NCBI RefSeq assembly: GCF_003205835.1
Contig: NZ_CP029773.1
Location: 1,458,501-1,522,500 of the forward strand
Length of the DNA: 64,000 nt
Source of the DNA: Stenotrophomonas maltophilia
Lineage (GTDB): Bacteria; Pseudomonadota; Gammaproteobacteria; Xanthomonadales; Xanthomonadaceae
Reading direction: 5' to 3'
In this document: positions 9,508-18,686 of the stretch, in pieces
How the letters are laid out: the number at the start of each line of letters is the position of its first letter
Numbering within the stretch: position 1 is the stretch's first letter
Translations under genes and position numbers: made by a program
The notes under the pieces: model-generated
What the model was told of the DNA's origin: nothing
What the model saw: only the letters and a program-made list of their open reading frames with translations
Databases searched by the model: none

Positions 9508-10475
9508 CAGTTGCCCTCCTTGCGGGACAGGCGCATCAGCATCAGGCGGGCGATGGCCAGCACCACGAAGGTGACGATGAAGAGGACGAAGCCGAGCAGC
9601 AGCAGGGCCGAGCGGTAGGTTTCAGTGGCTTCGCCGAAATCGTTGGCGATCAGCGCGGCGATGGTGGTGCCCGGTTCCAGCAGCGACGGCGACAGGCGCA
9701 CGCTGTTGCCGATCACGAAGGCCACCGCCATGGTCTCGCCCAGGGCGCGGCCGAGGCCGAGGAAGATGCCACCGATCACCGCCGAGCGGGTGTAGGGCAG
9801 GACGATGTCCCAGCTCACTTCCCACTTGGTGGAACCCAGTGCATAGGCCGATTCCTTCAGGCGGGTCGGCACGGTCAGGAACACTTCGCGCATCACCGAG
9901 GAGATGAACGGAATGACCATGATGGCCAGCACGAAACCGGCAGTGAGCATGCCGATGCCCAGCGGCGGGCCCTGGAACAGCGGGCCGATGATCGGCATCT
10001 CGCCCAGGGTTTCGTTGAGGAACGGAGTGACGTACTCGGTCATCACCGGCACCAGCACGAACAGGCCCCACATGCCGTAGATGATCGAAGGAATACCCGC
10101 CAGCAGTTCGATGGCGGTACCGACCGGGCCACGCAGCCAGCGCGGCGCGACTTCGGTGAGGAAGAAGGCGATGCCGAAGCTGACCGGCACGGCGATGACC
10201 ATCGCGATGAGCGCGGTGACCAGGGTGCCGTAGATCGGAGCGAGGGCGCCGAACTTGTTTTCGACCGGATTCCAGTCGGCGGAGAAGAAGAAGCTCAGGC
10301 CCTGCATCTGCAGGGCATGGCGGCCGCCCCACAGCATGGACAGCGCGGCGCAGGCCAGGGCGATCAGGACGAAGATGACGGTGCCGACCAGCACCCATCG
10401 GAACAGTTTGTCGTTGCGGGCATCACGCGCATCACGCGTGGACGGGGCGGCTACAGGCTGGGCGATGGCATTCAT
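9507..10475 (-). CDS. pstC: Phosphate ABC transporter permease PstC
   Basis: 322-aa permease partner of PstA with six predicted helices. Family-specific segments are ELLAGIPSIIYGMWGLFVLVP and the EAA loop (ESAYALGSTKWEVSWDIVLPYTRSAVIGG), followed by GRALGETMAVAFVIGN. The N-terminal tail DKLFRWVLVGTVIF leads into the first helix. It lies 82 bases downstream of pstS, a gap containing a stable hairpin that probably sets the excess of PstS over the membrane subunits. Confidence 0.96.
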   Translation of the reverse strand: MNAIAQPVAAPSTRDARDARNDKLFRWVLVGTVIFVLIALACAALSMLWGGRHALQMQGLSFFFSADWNPVENKFGALAPIYGTLVTALIAMVIAVPVSFGIAFFLTEVAPRWLRGPVGTAIELLAGIPSIIYGMWGLFVLVPVMTEYVTPFLNETLGEMPIIGPLFQGPPLGIGMLTAGFVLAIMVIPFISSVMREVFLTVPTRLKESAYALGSTKWEVSWDIVLPYTRSAVIGGIFLGLGRALGETMAVAFVIGNSVRLSPSLLEPGTTIAALIANDFGEATETYRSALLLLGFVLFIVTFVVLAIARLMLMRLSRKEGN

Positions 10476-10522
10476 GGGGACGGCAGGGCCAGGAAGGGGC
10501 GGGGCGGCACGGCGTGGAAGAG

Positions 10523-10548
10523 GCGGTGCCCGCGCGGGGCGGGCACCG
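10523..10548 (-). promoter_or_regulatory. Intercistronic hairpin pstS/pstC
   Basis: CGGTGCCCGC and GCGGGCACCG form a perfect 10-bp stem with a six-base loop in the pstS-pstC gap, with no T-tract. Such stems commonly protect the upstream message or attenuate the downstream genes; here that would favour PstS production. The function is inferred from position. Confidence 0.6.
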
Positions 10549-10557
10549 TCGTGTCCA

Positions 10558-11646
10558 TCACTTCAGGTCGGTCGCCCAGTAGGCCTCGATCTGCTTGACC
10601 AGTTCGGCCGGCAGCGGCACGTAGTGCAGCTCGTTGGCCTGGGCCTGGCCGTTTTCGAAGGCCCACTTGAAGAAGGCCAGGGTGTCCTGGTTGCGCTTGG
10701 CGTCCTTCGGCTGCTTCTGCATCAGCATGAAGTTGGTGGCAGTGATCGGCCACGCCTGCTCGCCCGGCGCGTTGGTGATGACCAGGTTGAAGTCCTTGGC
10801 GCTGGCCCAGTCGGCGCTGGCAGCCGCGGCGGCGAAGGTTTCCGCGCTCGGCTCGACCCAGTTGCCGGCCGCGTTCTGCATGGCGGTGTACGGCATGCCG
10901 TTCTGCAGCGCGTAGGCCAGTTCGACGTAGCCGATCGAGCCCTTGATCTGCTTCACGTAGGAAGCGACGCCTTCATTGCCCTTGCCACCGACGCCGTCCG
11001 GCCACTGCACCGAGGTGCCTTCGCCGACCTTGCTCTTCCATTCCGGGCTGACCTTGGACAGGTAGTTGGAGAAGTTGAAGGTGGTGCCCGAGCCGTCCGA
11101 ACGGTGGACCAAGGTGATCTTGCCGTCCGGCAGCTTCACGCCCGGGTTGGCGGCGACGATGGCCGGGTCGTTCCAGGTCTTGACCTTGCCCAGGAAGATG
11201 TCCGCCAGCAGGGCGCCGCTCAGGCGCAGCTTGCCGGCTTCCAGGCCTTCGATGTTGACCACCGGCACCACGCCGCCGATGGCGGACGGGAACTGGGCGA
11301 GGCCGGCCTGGGCCAGCTCTTCGCTGCTCAGCGGCTTGTCGGAGGAGCCGAAGTCGACGGTGCCGGCCTTGATCTGGGCGATGCCGCCACCGGAGCCGAT
11401 CGACTGGTAGTTGATCTTGGCGCCGGTGCTGGTGTTGTAGTCAGCCGACCACTTGGAGACCAGCGGGAAGATGAAGGACGCGCCCGCGCCGGACACTTCG
11501 GCGGTCACCTTGGCACCGGCAGCGGCCGGGGCGGCGGCACCGTCGGCAGCCGGCTGCTGCGCGGCCTGCTTGTCGCCACCGCAGGCCGACAGGCCCAGGG
11601 CGATGGCCAGGGAAAGGGCGGCAAGGCCGGCCGAGTGCAGTTTCAT
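10558..11646 (-). CDS. pstS: Phosphate-binding lipoprotein PstS (first copy)
   Basis: Periplasmic phosphate receptor of the importer, 362 aa. The N terminus is a lipoprotein signal with lipobox LSAC (lipidated C22), then an Ala-rich tether and the PBP domain starting GAGASFIFPLVSKW, with the phosphate-loop segments INYQSIGSGGG, DFGSSDKPL and HRSDGSGTTFNF. The ATG at 11646 is chosen because GGAG lies five bases upstream; an in-frame GTG two codons earlier is less likely. A Pho box lies about 60-90 bases upstream. It is about as long as, and strongly similar to, the second copy at 12160-13176, from which it differs by the lipobox. Confidence 0.96.
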   Translation of the reverse strand: MKLHSAGLAALSLAIALGLSACGGDKQAAQQPAADGAAAPAAAGAKVTAEVSGAGASFIFPLVSKWSADYNTSTGAKINYQSIGSGGGIAQIKAGTVDFGSSDKPLSSEELAQAGLAQFPSAIGGVVPVVNIEGLEAGKLRLSGALLADIFLGKVKTWNDPAIVAANPGVKLPDGKITLVHRSDGSGTTFNFSNYLSKVSPEWKSKVGEGTSVQWPDGVGGKGNEGVASYVKQIKGSIGYVELAYALQNGMPYTAMQNAAGNWVEPSAETFAAAAASADWASAKDFNLVITNAPGEQAWPITATNFMLMQKQPKDAKRNQDTLAFFKWAFENGQAQANELHYVPLPAELVKQIEAYWATDLK

Positions 11647-11707
11647 GGTCACTCCATAGCGGGGAAGAGCCGACGTCGTCGGCGGATGCGGCTATGAAAT
11701 GATGTTT

Positions 11708-11736
11708 TTGTTACAGCCGTATTACGACCATGACAG
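11708..11736 (-). promoter_or_regulatory. Pho box upstream of pstS
   Basis: On the minus strand three 7-mers are spaced by 11 bp: CTGTCAT, GTAATAC and GTAACAA. The first is a perfect PhoB half-site. The position, 62-90 bases before the pstS start, fits PhoB activation under phosphate limitation. Confidence 0.75.
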
Positions 11737-11908
11737 AGGTGCCCTGGATCACGTTCTGACAAGGGTTTCACGGGGTTGGCCTCCATTCGGAAGCTCCCCG
11801 GAGACCCCGGATCTGCGCACCGATATGACGGCCGGGGCTCTACAAATGCTCTTGCCTTTGCTCCTGCCTTTCATGACCCCACCGCGCCCCCGATGAACTG
11901 TCGAGAGG

Positions 11909-12006
11909 CGGTGGGCCAGGGCGTGCAGGACCGTCCACGGCATGGATGCCGTGGCCGAGCCCCCAAGGAAGGGTTTACGGCGTGTCCTGCACGCCCTGGC
12001 CCACCG
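11909..12006. repeat. Long palindrome with conserved core, copy B
   Basis: Arms of 22 bp are perfectly complementary and enclose the hairpin CCACGGCATGGATGCCGTGG, followed by CCGAGCCCCCAAGGAAGG and GTTTACGGCG. It lies between pstS and the terminator of the second pstS gene. The core aligns with copies A and C although the arms differ. The short frame beginning MDAVAEPP across it looks like a repeat artefact and not a gene. Confidence 0.8.
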
Positions 12007-12056
12007 ACTCACCCACGGATCAGCGAAGGCGCAAACGCTCTTCACGACCAACCTCC

Positions 12057-12094
12057 AAAAACAAGAAGAGCGCGAGATCTCGAGGATCTCGCGC
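12057..12094 (-). terminator. Rho-independent terminator of the second pstS
   Basis: On the minus strand GCGCGAGATC, a five-base loop and GATCTCGCGC are followed by TCTTCTTGTTTTT. A second, upstream dyad (GGGATCGGCGGG / CCCGCCGATCCC, about 12100-12135) precedes it. The element shows that the second pstS is transcribed as its own unit. Confidence 0.85.
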
Positions 12095-12159
12095 CCGGGG
12101 TGGGATCGGCGGGGGAGAGAGGACCCGCCGATCCCGTTCCTGCGGGGGAACGCGCTTGC

Positions 12160-13176
12160 TTACTTCAGGTTCTGCGACCAGTAGGTCTCGATCTGGCGGA
12201 CCAGGCTGTCCGGCAGCGGCACGTAGTCCAGCTGGCGGGCCTGGGCGTCGCCGCTCTTGTAGACCCAGCGGAAGAACTCCTGGGTGGCCTTGCCGTTGGC
12301 AGCGTTCTTCGGCTTCTTGTGCACCAGGATGAAGTTGGTGGCGGTGATCGGCCAGGACTCGGCGCCCGGGGCGTTGGTCATCACCAGGTAGAAGTCCTTG
12401 GCGCTGGCCCAGTCGGCGCTGGCAGCGGCGGCGGCGAACGACGCATCGCTCGGCTGCACGAAGCGGCCGGCGGCATTCTTCATCGCGGTGTACGACAGCT
12501 TGTTCTGCAGTGCGTAGGACAGTTCGACGTAGCCGATGCCGCCCTTGATCTGCTTCACGTAGGCAGCAACGCCTTCGTTGCCCTTGCCACCGATGCCGGC
12601 CGGCCACTGGACCGAGGTGCCTTCACCGACCGAGCTCTTCCACTCCGGGCTGACCTTGGACAGGTAGTTGACGAAGTTGAAGGTGGTGCCCGAACCATCC
12701 GAGCGGTGCACGACGGTGATCTTGGCGCTCGGCAGGGTCACGCCCGGGTTCAGTGCGGCGATGGCCGGGTCGTTCCAGGTCTTGATCTTGCCCAGGAAGA
12801 TGTTGGCCAGCACGGTGCCGTCCAGCTTCAGTGCGCCCGGGGCGATGCCGGCCACGTTGACGACCGGCACCACGCCGCCGATCACCGACGGGAACTGCGC
12901 CAGGCCCGAAGCGGCCAGTTCTTCCGGCTTCAGCGGAGCATCGGAGGAGCCGAAATCAACGGTCTTGGCCTTGATCTGGGCGATACCACCGCCGGAACCG
13001 ATCGACTGGTAGTTGACCTTGTTGCTGGTGGCGGCGTTGTAGTCGGCCGACCACTTCGACATCACCGGGTAGATGAACGAGGCGCCCGCGCCGGTGATTT
13101 CAGCGGCGTTGGCGGCGAACACGGACGACGCTGCGAAGACGGCAACGGCAACGCGCGACTTGAAGGCGTGGATCAC
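12160..13176 (-). CDS. pstS: Phosphate-binding protein PstS (second, soluble copy)
   Basis: 338-aa periplasmic phosphate receptor. It has a cleavable signal peptide (FKSRVAVAVFAASSVFAANA, cut before AEITGAGASF) and no lipobox, then the same PBP motifs as its neighbour (GAGASFIYPVMSKW, YQSIGSGGG, DFGSSDAPL, HRSDGSGTTFNF). The GTG at 13176 has AGGAG seven bases upstream and starts exactly at the signal peptide; the frame is open further to 13272 but without a signal. The gene has its own multi-unit Pho box and its own terminator, so it is a separate transcription unit directly upstream of pstS-pstCAB-phoU. It could serve the importer as a soluble receptor or act outside transport; I cannot tell which. 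Confidence 0.95.
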   Translation of the reverse strand: MIHAFKSRVAVAVFAASSVFAANAAEITGAGASFIYPVMSKWSADYNAATSNKVNYQSIGSGGGIAQIKAKTVDFGSSDAPLKPEELAASGLAQFPSVIGGVVPVVNVAGIAPGALKLDGTVLANIFLGKIKTWNDPAIAALNPGVTLPSAKITVVHRSDGSGTTFNFVNYLSKVSPEWKSSVGEGTSVQWPAGIGGKGNEGVAAYVKQIKGGIGYVELSYALQNKLSYTAMKNAAGRFVQPSDASFAAAAASADWASAKDFYLVMTNAPGAESWPITATNFILVHKKPKNAANGKATQEFFRWVYKSGDAQARQLDYVPLPDSLVRQIETYWSQNLK

Positions 13177-13230
13177 GGGGTGGCTCCTGGGTTGATTGGG
13201 ATGCGGGGTTACCCGCCCGGCGCACATTCC

Positions 13231-13281
13231 ATAACGGTTCGATGACAGCGCAGGGACCGTTGTATGACGCAACCGTTACAG
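13231..13281 (-). promoter_or_regulatory. Five-unit Pho box upstream of the second pstS
   Basis: On the minus strand five 7-mers follow each other at exact 11-bp spacing: CTGTAAC, GCGTCAT, CGGTCCC, CTGTCAT and CCGTTAT. Four of the five resemble the PhoB half-site CTGTCAT. The block ends 55 bases before the GTG start. Confidence 0.75.
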
Positions 13282-13622
13282 CGCTGCCCGGCGCCCGCAC
13301 AGCCAGGGGCGTGAAGGTTCTGAGTGCTGCGGGCAACGTGTTGACCAATGCACCGGAGACGGACGTGGCCCGGTTGCGATCACGTTCTATATGTCGCTGA
13401 TGGCCTGCCCAGTGTGGTCGTCAATGCCATCCCGGCCTGGCATTCCGCAGTGATGCTGCGTCATCCACACGAAACCATCGATGCAGGTGAGAGCGTCGCG
13501 GCGGTCGGTCCGGGCCGAGACGCTGATACATGACGCCATATGCCGCAAGGGATCGACAAGCATGTGCCCGCAAATGAGTCGTACGCATGACCGCACGAAG
13601 AAATCTGTGGTTGGTGCTCAGG
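13282..13622. other. Intergenic region without a recognisable gene
   Basis: About 340 bases between the two divergent Pho-controlled genes. Short open frames occur on both strands but none has a ribosome-binding site or a recognisable product. I see no RNA gene. Promoter elements other than the flanking Pho boxes are not evident. Confidence 0.6.
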
Positions 13623-13651
13623 TTGTCATTCGGCTGTCATGGTTTTAACGG
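13623..13651 (+). promoter_or_regulatory. Pho box upstream of the phosphate porin
   Basis: TTGTCAT, CTGTCAT and TTAACGG occur at 11-bp spacing on the plus strand, about 80-107 bases before the porin start. The central unit is a perfect PhoB half-site. Confidence 0.78.
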
Positions 13652-13729
13652 AATGTTCGCAAAACGCTTGACCGGCCTGCCGGCGTGGCGTTCTGCCCAA
13701 GCCATTCCAACCCTCTGGAGAAATCCAAA

Positions 13730-14962
13730 ATGCGTTCCCATTTGCTCGCCGCCGCGGTCGTTGCAAGCCTCGGTCTGGTTTCCGCCGACGCCTTCGCAGC
13801 CCCCGCCAGCACGGGCGTATCCCAGGCACAGCTGCAGCAGCTGCAGGCACAGATCGCTGCGCTGCAGGCCCAGGTCCAGCAGTTGCAGAACGATTCGCAG
13901 GCGCTGCAGGCGCAGTCCGATGCGCAGTCCGAAGTGAACATCACCCAGGCACAGGCTCTGGAAGGTGCGCAGAAGACCCAGACCAGCGTCGACAAGCTGG
14001 CCAAGCTGGTCAATGACAACAAGATCGGCGGTCGCATGTTCTTCGACCTGACCAACATCGACAAGACCAGCAACGGCAAGGACACCGCCGCCAGCGGCAC
14101 CGGCCTGGACGTCAAGCGCTTCTACCTGACCGTCGACCACAAGTTCAACGACATCTGGTCGGCCAACCTGACCACCGACTTCCAGTACAGCTCGGCCATC
14201 GGCAACACCGAACTGTTCGTCAAGAAGGCCTACGTGCAGGGCAGCTTCGACCCGGCCTTCAACCTGCGCGTCGGTGCCGCCGACATGCCGTGGATTCCGT
14301 ATGTCGAGAAGTTCTACGGCATGCGTTATGTCGAGAACACCCTGACCGACCGCCTGAAGTACGGCAACTCGTCCGACTGGGGCCTGCATGGCTTCGGCAA
14401 CCTGGGCAACAACTTCAACTACGCGGTCTCGGTCGTGTCCGGCGCCGGCTACAAGAACCCGACCCGCAGCAAGGGCATGGACGTGGAAGGCCGCGTGGCC
14501 TACACCCCGAACGAGAACTTCGTGGTCGCCGTCGGTGGCTACAGCGGCAAGCTGGGCAAGGAAACCGACATCCAGAGCGCCGAGAACACCTACACCCGCG
14601 CCAACGCGATGGTCGCCTACGCCAGCAGCGACTTCCGCGTCGGTGGCGAGTACTTCCAGGCCAAGAACCTCAACAACGTGATGACCGTTGCCACCGACAA
14701 GACCAGCGGCTGGTCGGTGTGGGGCAGCGTGCGCGTCACCGACGGCGGCATCAACGTGTTCGGTCGTTACGATGACACCGACGTCAGCAAGACCCTGGAC
14801 CCGACCCTGAGCGACAAGTACTGGAACGTCGGCGTCGAGTTCCCGGTCATGAAGAACCTCAAGCTGTCGACCGTGTACAAGTACACGCACCTGGCCAACG
14901 CCGGCGACAAGAAGAACGACAAGACCAAGGAGTTCGGCGTCTGGGGCGACCTGTCGTTCTGA
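13730..14962 (+). CDS. Phosphate-selective porin (OprP/OprO family)
   Basis: 410-aa outer-membrane beta-barrel porin, probably the phosphate entry pore matching the Pst importer. It has a signal peptide (RSHLLAAAVVASLGLVSADAFAA), then a Gln/Ala-rich coiled coil (about residues 30-75, QLQQLQAQIAALQAQVQQL), which in this porin family forms a periplasmic trimerisation segment, then a barrel of alternating aromatic strands ending in a C-terminal Phe (DLSF), as outer-membrane barrels do. The ATG at 13730 has GGAG nine bases upstream; an upstream in-frame ATG at 13685 lies outside the signal. A Pho box precedes it and a strong terminator follows. Phosphate specificity rests on context and family resemblance. 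Confidence 0.88.
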   Translation: MRSHLLAAAVVASLGLVSADAFAAPASTGVSQAQLQQLQAQIAALQAQVQQLQNDSQALQAQSDAQSEVNITQAQALEGAQKTQTSVDKLAKLVNDNKIGGRMFFDLTNIDKTSNGKDTAASGTGLDVKRFYLTVDHKFNDIWSANLTTDFQYSSAIGNTELFVKKAYVQGSFDPAFNLRVGAADMPWIPYVEKFYGMRYVENTLTDRLKYGNSSDWGLHGFGNLGNNFNYAVSVVSGAGYKNPTRSKGMDVEGRVAYTPNENFVVAVGGYSGKLGKETDIQSAENTYTRANAMVAYASSDFRVGGEYFQAKNLNNVMTVATDKTSGWSVWGSVRVTDGGINVFGRYDDTDVSKTLDPTLSDKYWNVGVEFPVMKNLKLSTVYKYTHLANAGDKKNDKTKEFGVWGDLSF

Positions 14963-14985
14963 TCTCCTGAAGCACCCTTGTCTAC

Positions 14986-15025
14986 AAACGAAGACGGCGG
15001 GCCTTGTGCCCGCCGTCTTCGTTTC
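14986..15025. terminator. Bidirectional terminator porin/nth
   Basis: A perfect stem (AACGAAGACGGCGGG pairing with CCCGCCGTCTTCGTT, seven-base loop) with T-rich ends on both strands lies between the convergent porin and nth genes. Confidence 0.85.
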
Positions 15026-15043
15026 GTCACAACACGAACGCCG

Positions 15044-15736
15044 TCACGCCTCGGCCGGGGTCTTTTCCTTGAACCGGCACAGGTCGGCGATCACGCAGCC
15101 CGGGCAATCCGGCTTGCGCGCCTTGCACACATAACGTCCGTGCAGGATCAGCCAGTGATGCGCGTCGAGCAGGAACTCGGCCGGAATCACCTTCACCAGT
15201 TTGTCTTCCACTTCGCGCACATTCTTGCCCGGGGCCAGGCCGGTGCGGTTGGAGACGCGGAAGATATGCGTGTCCACCGCCATCACCGGTTCGCCGAAGG
15301 CCGTGTTGAGCACCACGTTGGCAGTCTTGCGGCCGACACCGGGCAGGGCTTCCAGTGCTTCGCGGTCGCGCGGTACTTCGCCGCCGTACTTCTGCAGCAG
15401 GATCGCGCAGGTGGCAATCACGTTCTTCGCCTTGGCGTTGAACAGGCCGATGGTGGCGATGTACTGCTTCAGGCCGTCTTCGCCCAGGGCGAGGATCTTC
15501 GCCGGCGTGTTGGCCACCGGGAACAAACGGCGCGTGGCCTTGTTGACGCCGACGTCGGTGGCCTGCGCCGACAACGCGACCGCCACCAGCAGTTCGAACG
15601 GCGAGCTGTACTCCAGTTCGGTCTTCGGGTGCGGATTGAGTTCGCGCAGACGGGTGAACATTTCCACCACATCGGCGCGCGGCATCACGCCGCCACGGCG
15701 CGCCGGTGCACGCGCGGTTTTCTTCGCAGTGGCCAT
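15044..15736 (-). CDS. nth: Endonuclease III
   Basis: DNA glycosylase/AP lyase that removes oxidised pyrimidines in base-excision repair. The helix-hairpin-helix ALPGVGRKTANVV holds the catalytic Lys, the Asp lies in VMAVDTHIFRV, and the C-terminal iron-sulfur cluster ligands follow the C-x6-C-x2-C-x5-C pattern (CKARKPDCPGCVIADLC). At 230 aa it is about 20 residues longer than E. coli Nth because of a basic N-terminal tail. Its ATG overlaps the preceding stop as TAATG, so it is coupled to the small hypothetical gene upstream. Confidence 0.97.
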   Translation of the reverse strand: MATAKKTARAPARRGGVMPRADVVEMFTRLRELNPHPKTELEYSSPFELLVAVALSAQATDVGVNKATRRLFPVANTPAKILALGEDGLKQYIATIGLFNAKAKNVIATCAILLQKYGGEVPRDREALEALPGVGRKTANVVLNTAFGEPVMAVDTHIFRVSNRTGLAPGKNVREVEDKLVKVIPAEFLLDAHHWLILHGRYVCKARKPDCPGCVIADLCRFKEKTPAEA

Positions 15737-16089
15737 TACTGCTCCTTGCCGGTGGCGCGGGCCTTGGCCCGGGCGAGGATGGCGGCGGCGGCCGGGGGCA
15801 GGGCGGGCTTCACGTCCGGCGCCGGGGCCGGCGTGCGTCGCGCATCGCGTTCGGCCTCGCGGCGGGCCAGGCGCACGGCACGGGCACGGTAGCGTTCGCG
15901 TGCGGCCCAGGCCGCGTGCAGCTGCTGCTGCGCCTGCTGCAGGCGTCGTGGAAGGTCCGGGTGGCCGGGCAGCAGCTGTTCGTCGCCGGCACGGGCGACG
16001 TAGTCCATCAGTCCGGCCTGCAGGGCGCCATCGAGATCGTCTGCCTGGACCCGGGCGAACAGCTGCGCGGGGTTGGGTCGGGATGCCAT
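15736..16089 (-). CDS. Hypothetical protein upstream of nth
   Basis: 117-aa, Arg/Ala-rich, probably cytoplasmic and helical protein; I do not recognise its family. It starts at the ATG at 16089 (RPNPAQLFARVQADDLDGAL), four bases before the crotonase stop on the same strand, and its own stop overlaps nth. The frame is open further upstream only as a shadow of the crotonase gene. Sequence features are a short acidic N-terminal half and a long basic helix (ARERYRARAVRLARREAERDA). The tight spacing on both sides supports a real gene in the crotonase-nth transcript. Confidence 0.7.
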   Translation of the reverse strand: MASRPNPAQLFARVQADDLDGALQAGLMDYVARAGDEQLLPGHPDLPRRLQQAQQQLHAAWAARERYRARAVRLARREAERDARRTPAPAPDVKPALPPAAAAILARAKARATGKEQ

Positions 16090-16093
16090 GGCG

Positions 16094-16876
<783 letters not shown>

Positions 16877-17044
16877 GGGGAAAACTCCTGAAACGTTAAA
16901 AAAAAGTGAGATTGAACTCCGCGAACGCAGACGGGTCTTAGCCTGCATCGTGAGTAGCGGTTACACGTTGTGCCCGTTATCCTAACCCGTCGCCTCAGGG
17001 CGGCGCAGAACGTCCCTGAGTTACCACCCCTGGAGAACTGTTTG

Positions 17045-17746
17045 ATGAAGTTGCGTTCTATCGCGGTCGCCGTCGCGGCCCTGGCCCTGACGGGCAATGC
17101 CTTCGCCCAGGACGTCTCGTCCGAAAAGGGCAAGCTGAGCTACTACTTCGGTTACGACTACGGCAACAACCTGGCGGAGCTGACCGGTCGTGGTGAGCAG
17201 CTGGACATCAACTCGGTGGTGAAGGGCCTGCAGGACGCCTACGCCAAGAAGCAGCCGGCGATCACCGCCGAGCAGCTGAAGCCGGCCGTTGAAGCCTTCC
17301 AGAAGCGCGAGCAGGGCCGTGCCCAGGCTGCCAAGGCCGAGTACGAAAAGGCTGCTGCCGAAAACAAGACCAAGAGCGATCAGTTCATCGCGGCAAACAA
17401 GGCCAAGGCCGGCGTGCAGTCCCTGCCGAGCGGCGTCCAGTACCGCGTGATCGAAGCCGGCAAGGGCGCCAAGCCGACACAGGCCAGCACCGTGCAGCTG
17501 GAAGTGGCCGGTCCGTTCCCGTACGGCCAGCGCCCGACCGAAGCCCGCCCGGCCCAGCAGATTCCGTCGATCAAGGTCAGCGAAGTCGAAATGAAGGCCA
17601 TGCGCGAGACCCTGCTGCAGATGCCGGCTGGCTCGAAGTGGGAAGTCACGCTGCCGCCGGACCAGGCCTACGGTGCCGACCCGCGCACCCCGTTCCCGCC
17701 GAACGTGGCTGTGCAGTTCGAGATCAAGCTGGTCAGCGTCAAGTAA
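17045..17746 (+). CDS. Periplasmic FKBP-type peptidyl-prolyl isomerase (Mip/FkpA-like)
   Basis: 233-aa exported protein. Signal peptide RSIAVAVAALALTGNAFA, then the FKBP N-terminal helical dimerisation domain (KLSYYFGYDYGNNLAEL to about residue 120), a linker, and a C-terminal FKBP-like domain (SLPSGVQYRVIEAGKG ... YGADPRTPFPPNVAVQFEIKLVSV). The isomerase half is degenerate: the family DG.VFDSS strand is replaced by PFPYGQRPTEARPAQ, so it may be mainly a chaperone. The ATG at 17045 has GGAG nine bases upstream. It is divergent from the crotonase gene and followed by a clear terminator. Confidence 0.88.
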   Translation: MKLRSIAVAVAALALTGNAFAQDVSSEKGKLSYYFGYDYGNNLAELTGRGEQLDINSVVKGLQDAYAKKQPAITAEQLKPAVEAFQKREQGRAQAAKAEYEKAAAENKTKSDQFIAANKAKAGVQSLPSGVQYRVIEAGKGAKPTQASTVQLEVAGPFPYGQRPTEARPAQQIPSIKVSEVEMKAMRETLLQMPAGSKWEVTLPPDQAYGADPRTPFPPNVAVQFEIKLVSVK

Positions 17747-17762
17747 ATCGAAGCCGTAAACG

Positions 17763-17797
17763 AAACGCGCCGGTGATCCCACCGGCGCGTTTTTGTT
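17763..17797 (+). terminator. Rho-independent terminator after the FKBP gene
   Basis: ACGCGCCGGTG and CACCGGCGCGT form an 11-bp stem with a four-base loop, followed by TTTTTGTTT. It lies 17 bases past the stop. Confidence 0.9.
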
Positions 17798-17882
17798 TGC
17801 GCGGAGCGCGACGCTGCCACGCACCGCAGAATGACCCCGCGCAAATTCAGCCCGATCGCGCTACTGTTGCCGAGTGCAAACA

Positions 17883-18686
17883 ATGGAAGAAACGGCGCGT
17901 GTTGTCGCAAGTCCCTGCATCGGAGTGTGCACGCTGGATCCAGGCCGGCAATGCACCGGCTGCGGGCGGCACATCGATGAAATCGCACGGTGGTCGTCGA
18001 TGAGCAACGACGAGCGCAGCCGCATCCTGCATCGCGTGCAACCGCTGCGCCAACAACTGCAGCAATCACTGCGCGGTTCGCTGGCCGACCACGAACGCTT
18101 GATGCGCGCGCTGCATCCATTGGCCGAGCCGCCGGCCGGCGACGGTTGGAACCGCAGTGAACTGATCGATCTGCTGCCGCCCGGGCCCCCGGTGGAAGCC
18201 GCCGTGCTGGCGGGCATCGTGCCGCGCGCCAACGGTGCGCAGGTGATTCTTACACGGCGCACCGAAACCCTGCGTACCCATGGTGGCCAGGTCGGTTTCC
18301 CCGGTGGCCGCACCGAACCCGATGACCGCGATGCGTTGGCCGCTGCACTGCGCGAGAGCCAGGAGGAAATCGCATTGGCGCCCGGCCAGGTGCAGGCGCT
18401 GGGCTATCTCGATCCCTTCGTGACGATCACCGGCTACCGGGTCACGCCGGTGGTGGCCGTGGTCGATCCGGATTTCGTACCGGTGCCACAGCCCAGTGAA
18501 GTGGCCGAAGTGTTTGAAGTGCCGCTCGATTACCTGATGGCAGCCGACAACCTGCACCAGGTCGAAATCAATCATCGCGGCCGCGTCCGCCACGTCCTCG
18601 AATATGGCTGGCCCGGCCAGCGCATCTGGGGCGCCACCGCCGCCATCCTCTACAACCTGCGTCGCCGCCTGGAGCAAGTGCAATGA
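17883..18686 (+). CDS. DUF1289-NUDIX fusion, probable CoA pyrophosphatase
   Basis: About 267 aa. The N-terminal 50 residues are a DUF1289 domain with the four-cysteine pattern CIGVC...CTGCGRHIDEIARW, a likely metal or Fe-S knuckle. A linker leads to a NUDIX domain with the CoA-pyrophosphatase form of the box, HGGQVGFPGGRTEPD followed by ALRESQEEIAL, preceded by RTETLRTH. The NUDIX part resembles NudL, which splits CoA or its oxidation products into phosphopantetheine and ADP. An upstream GTG at 17874 is possible but neither start has a good ribosome site. The stop overlaps the next start as ATGA. The two domains are usually separate proteins. Confidence 0.85.
   Translation: MEETARVVASPCIGVCTLDPGRQCTGCGRHIDEIARWSSMSNDERSRILHRVQPLRQQLQQSLRGSLADHERLMRALHPLAEPPAGDGWNRSELIDLLPPGPPVEAAVLAGIVPRANGAQVILTRRTETLRTHGGQVGFPGGRTEPDDRDALAAALRESQEEIALAPGQVQALGYLDPFVTITGYRVTPVVAVVDPDFVPVPQPSEVAEVFEVPLDYLMAADNLHQVEINHRGRVRHVLEYGWPGQRIWGATAAILYNLRRRLEQVQ

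Noticed and set aside
11942-12184. Small frame starting MDAVAEPPRKGLRRVL
   Set aside because: It is the translation of palindrome copy B and part of a terminator. Similar peptides can be read from the other copies, so it is a repeat artefact.
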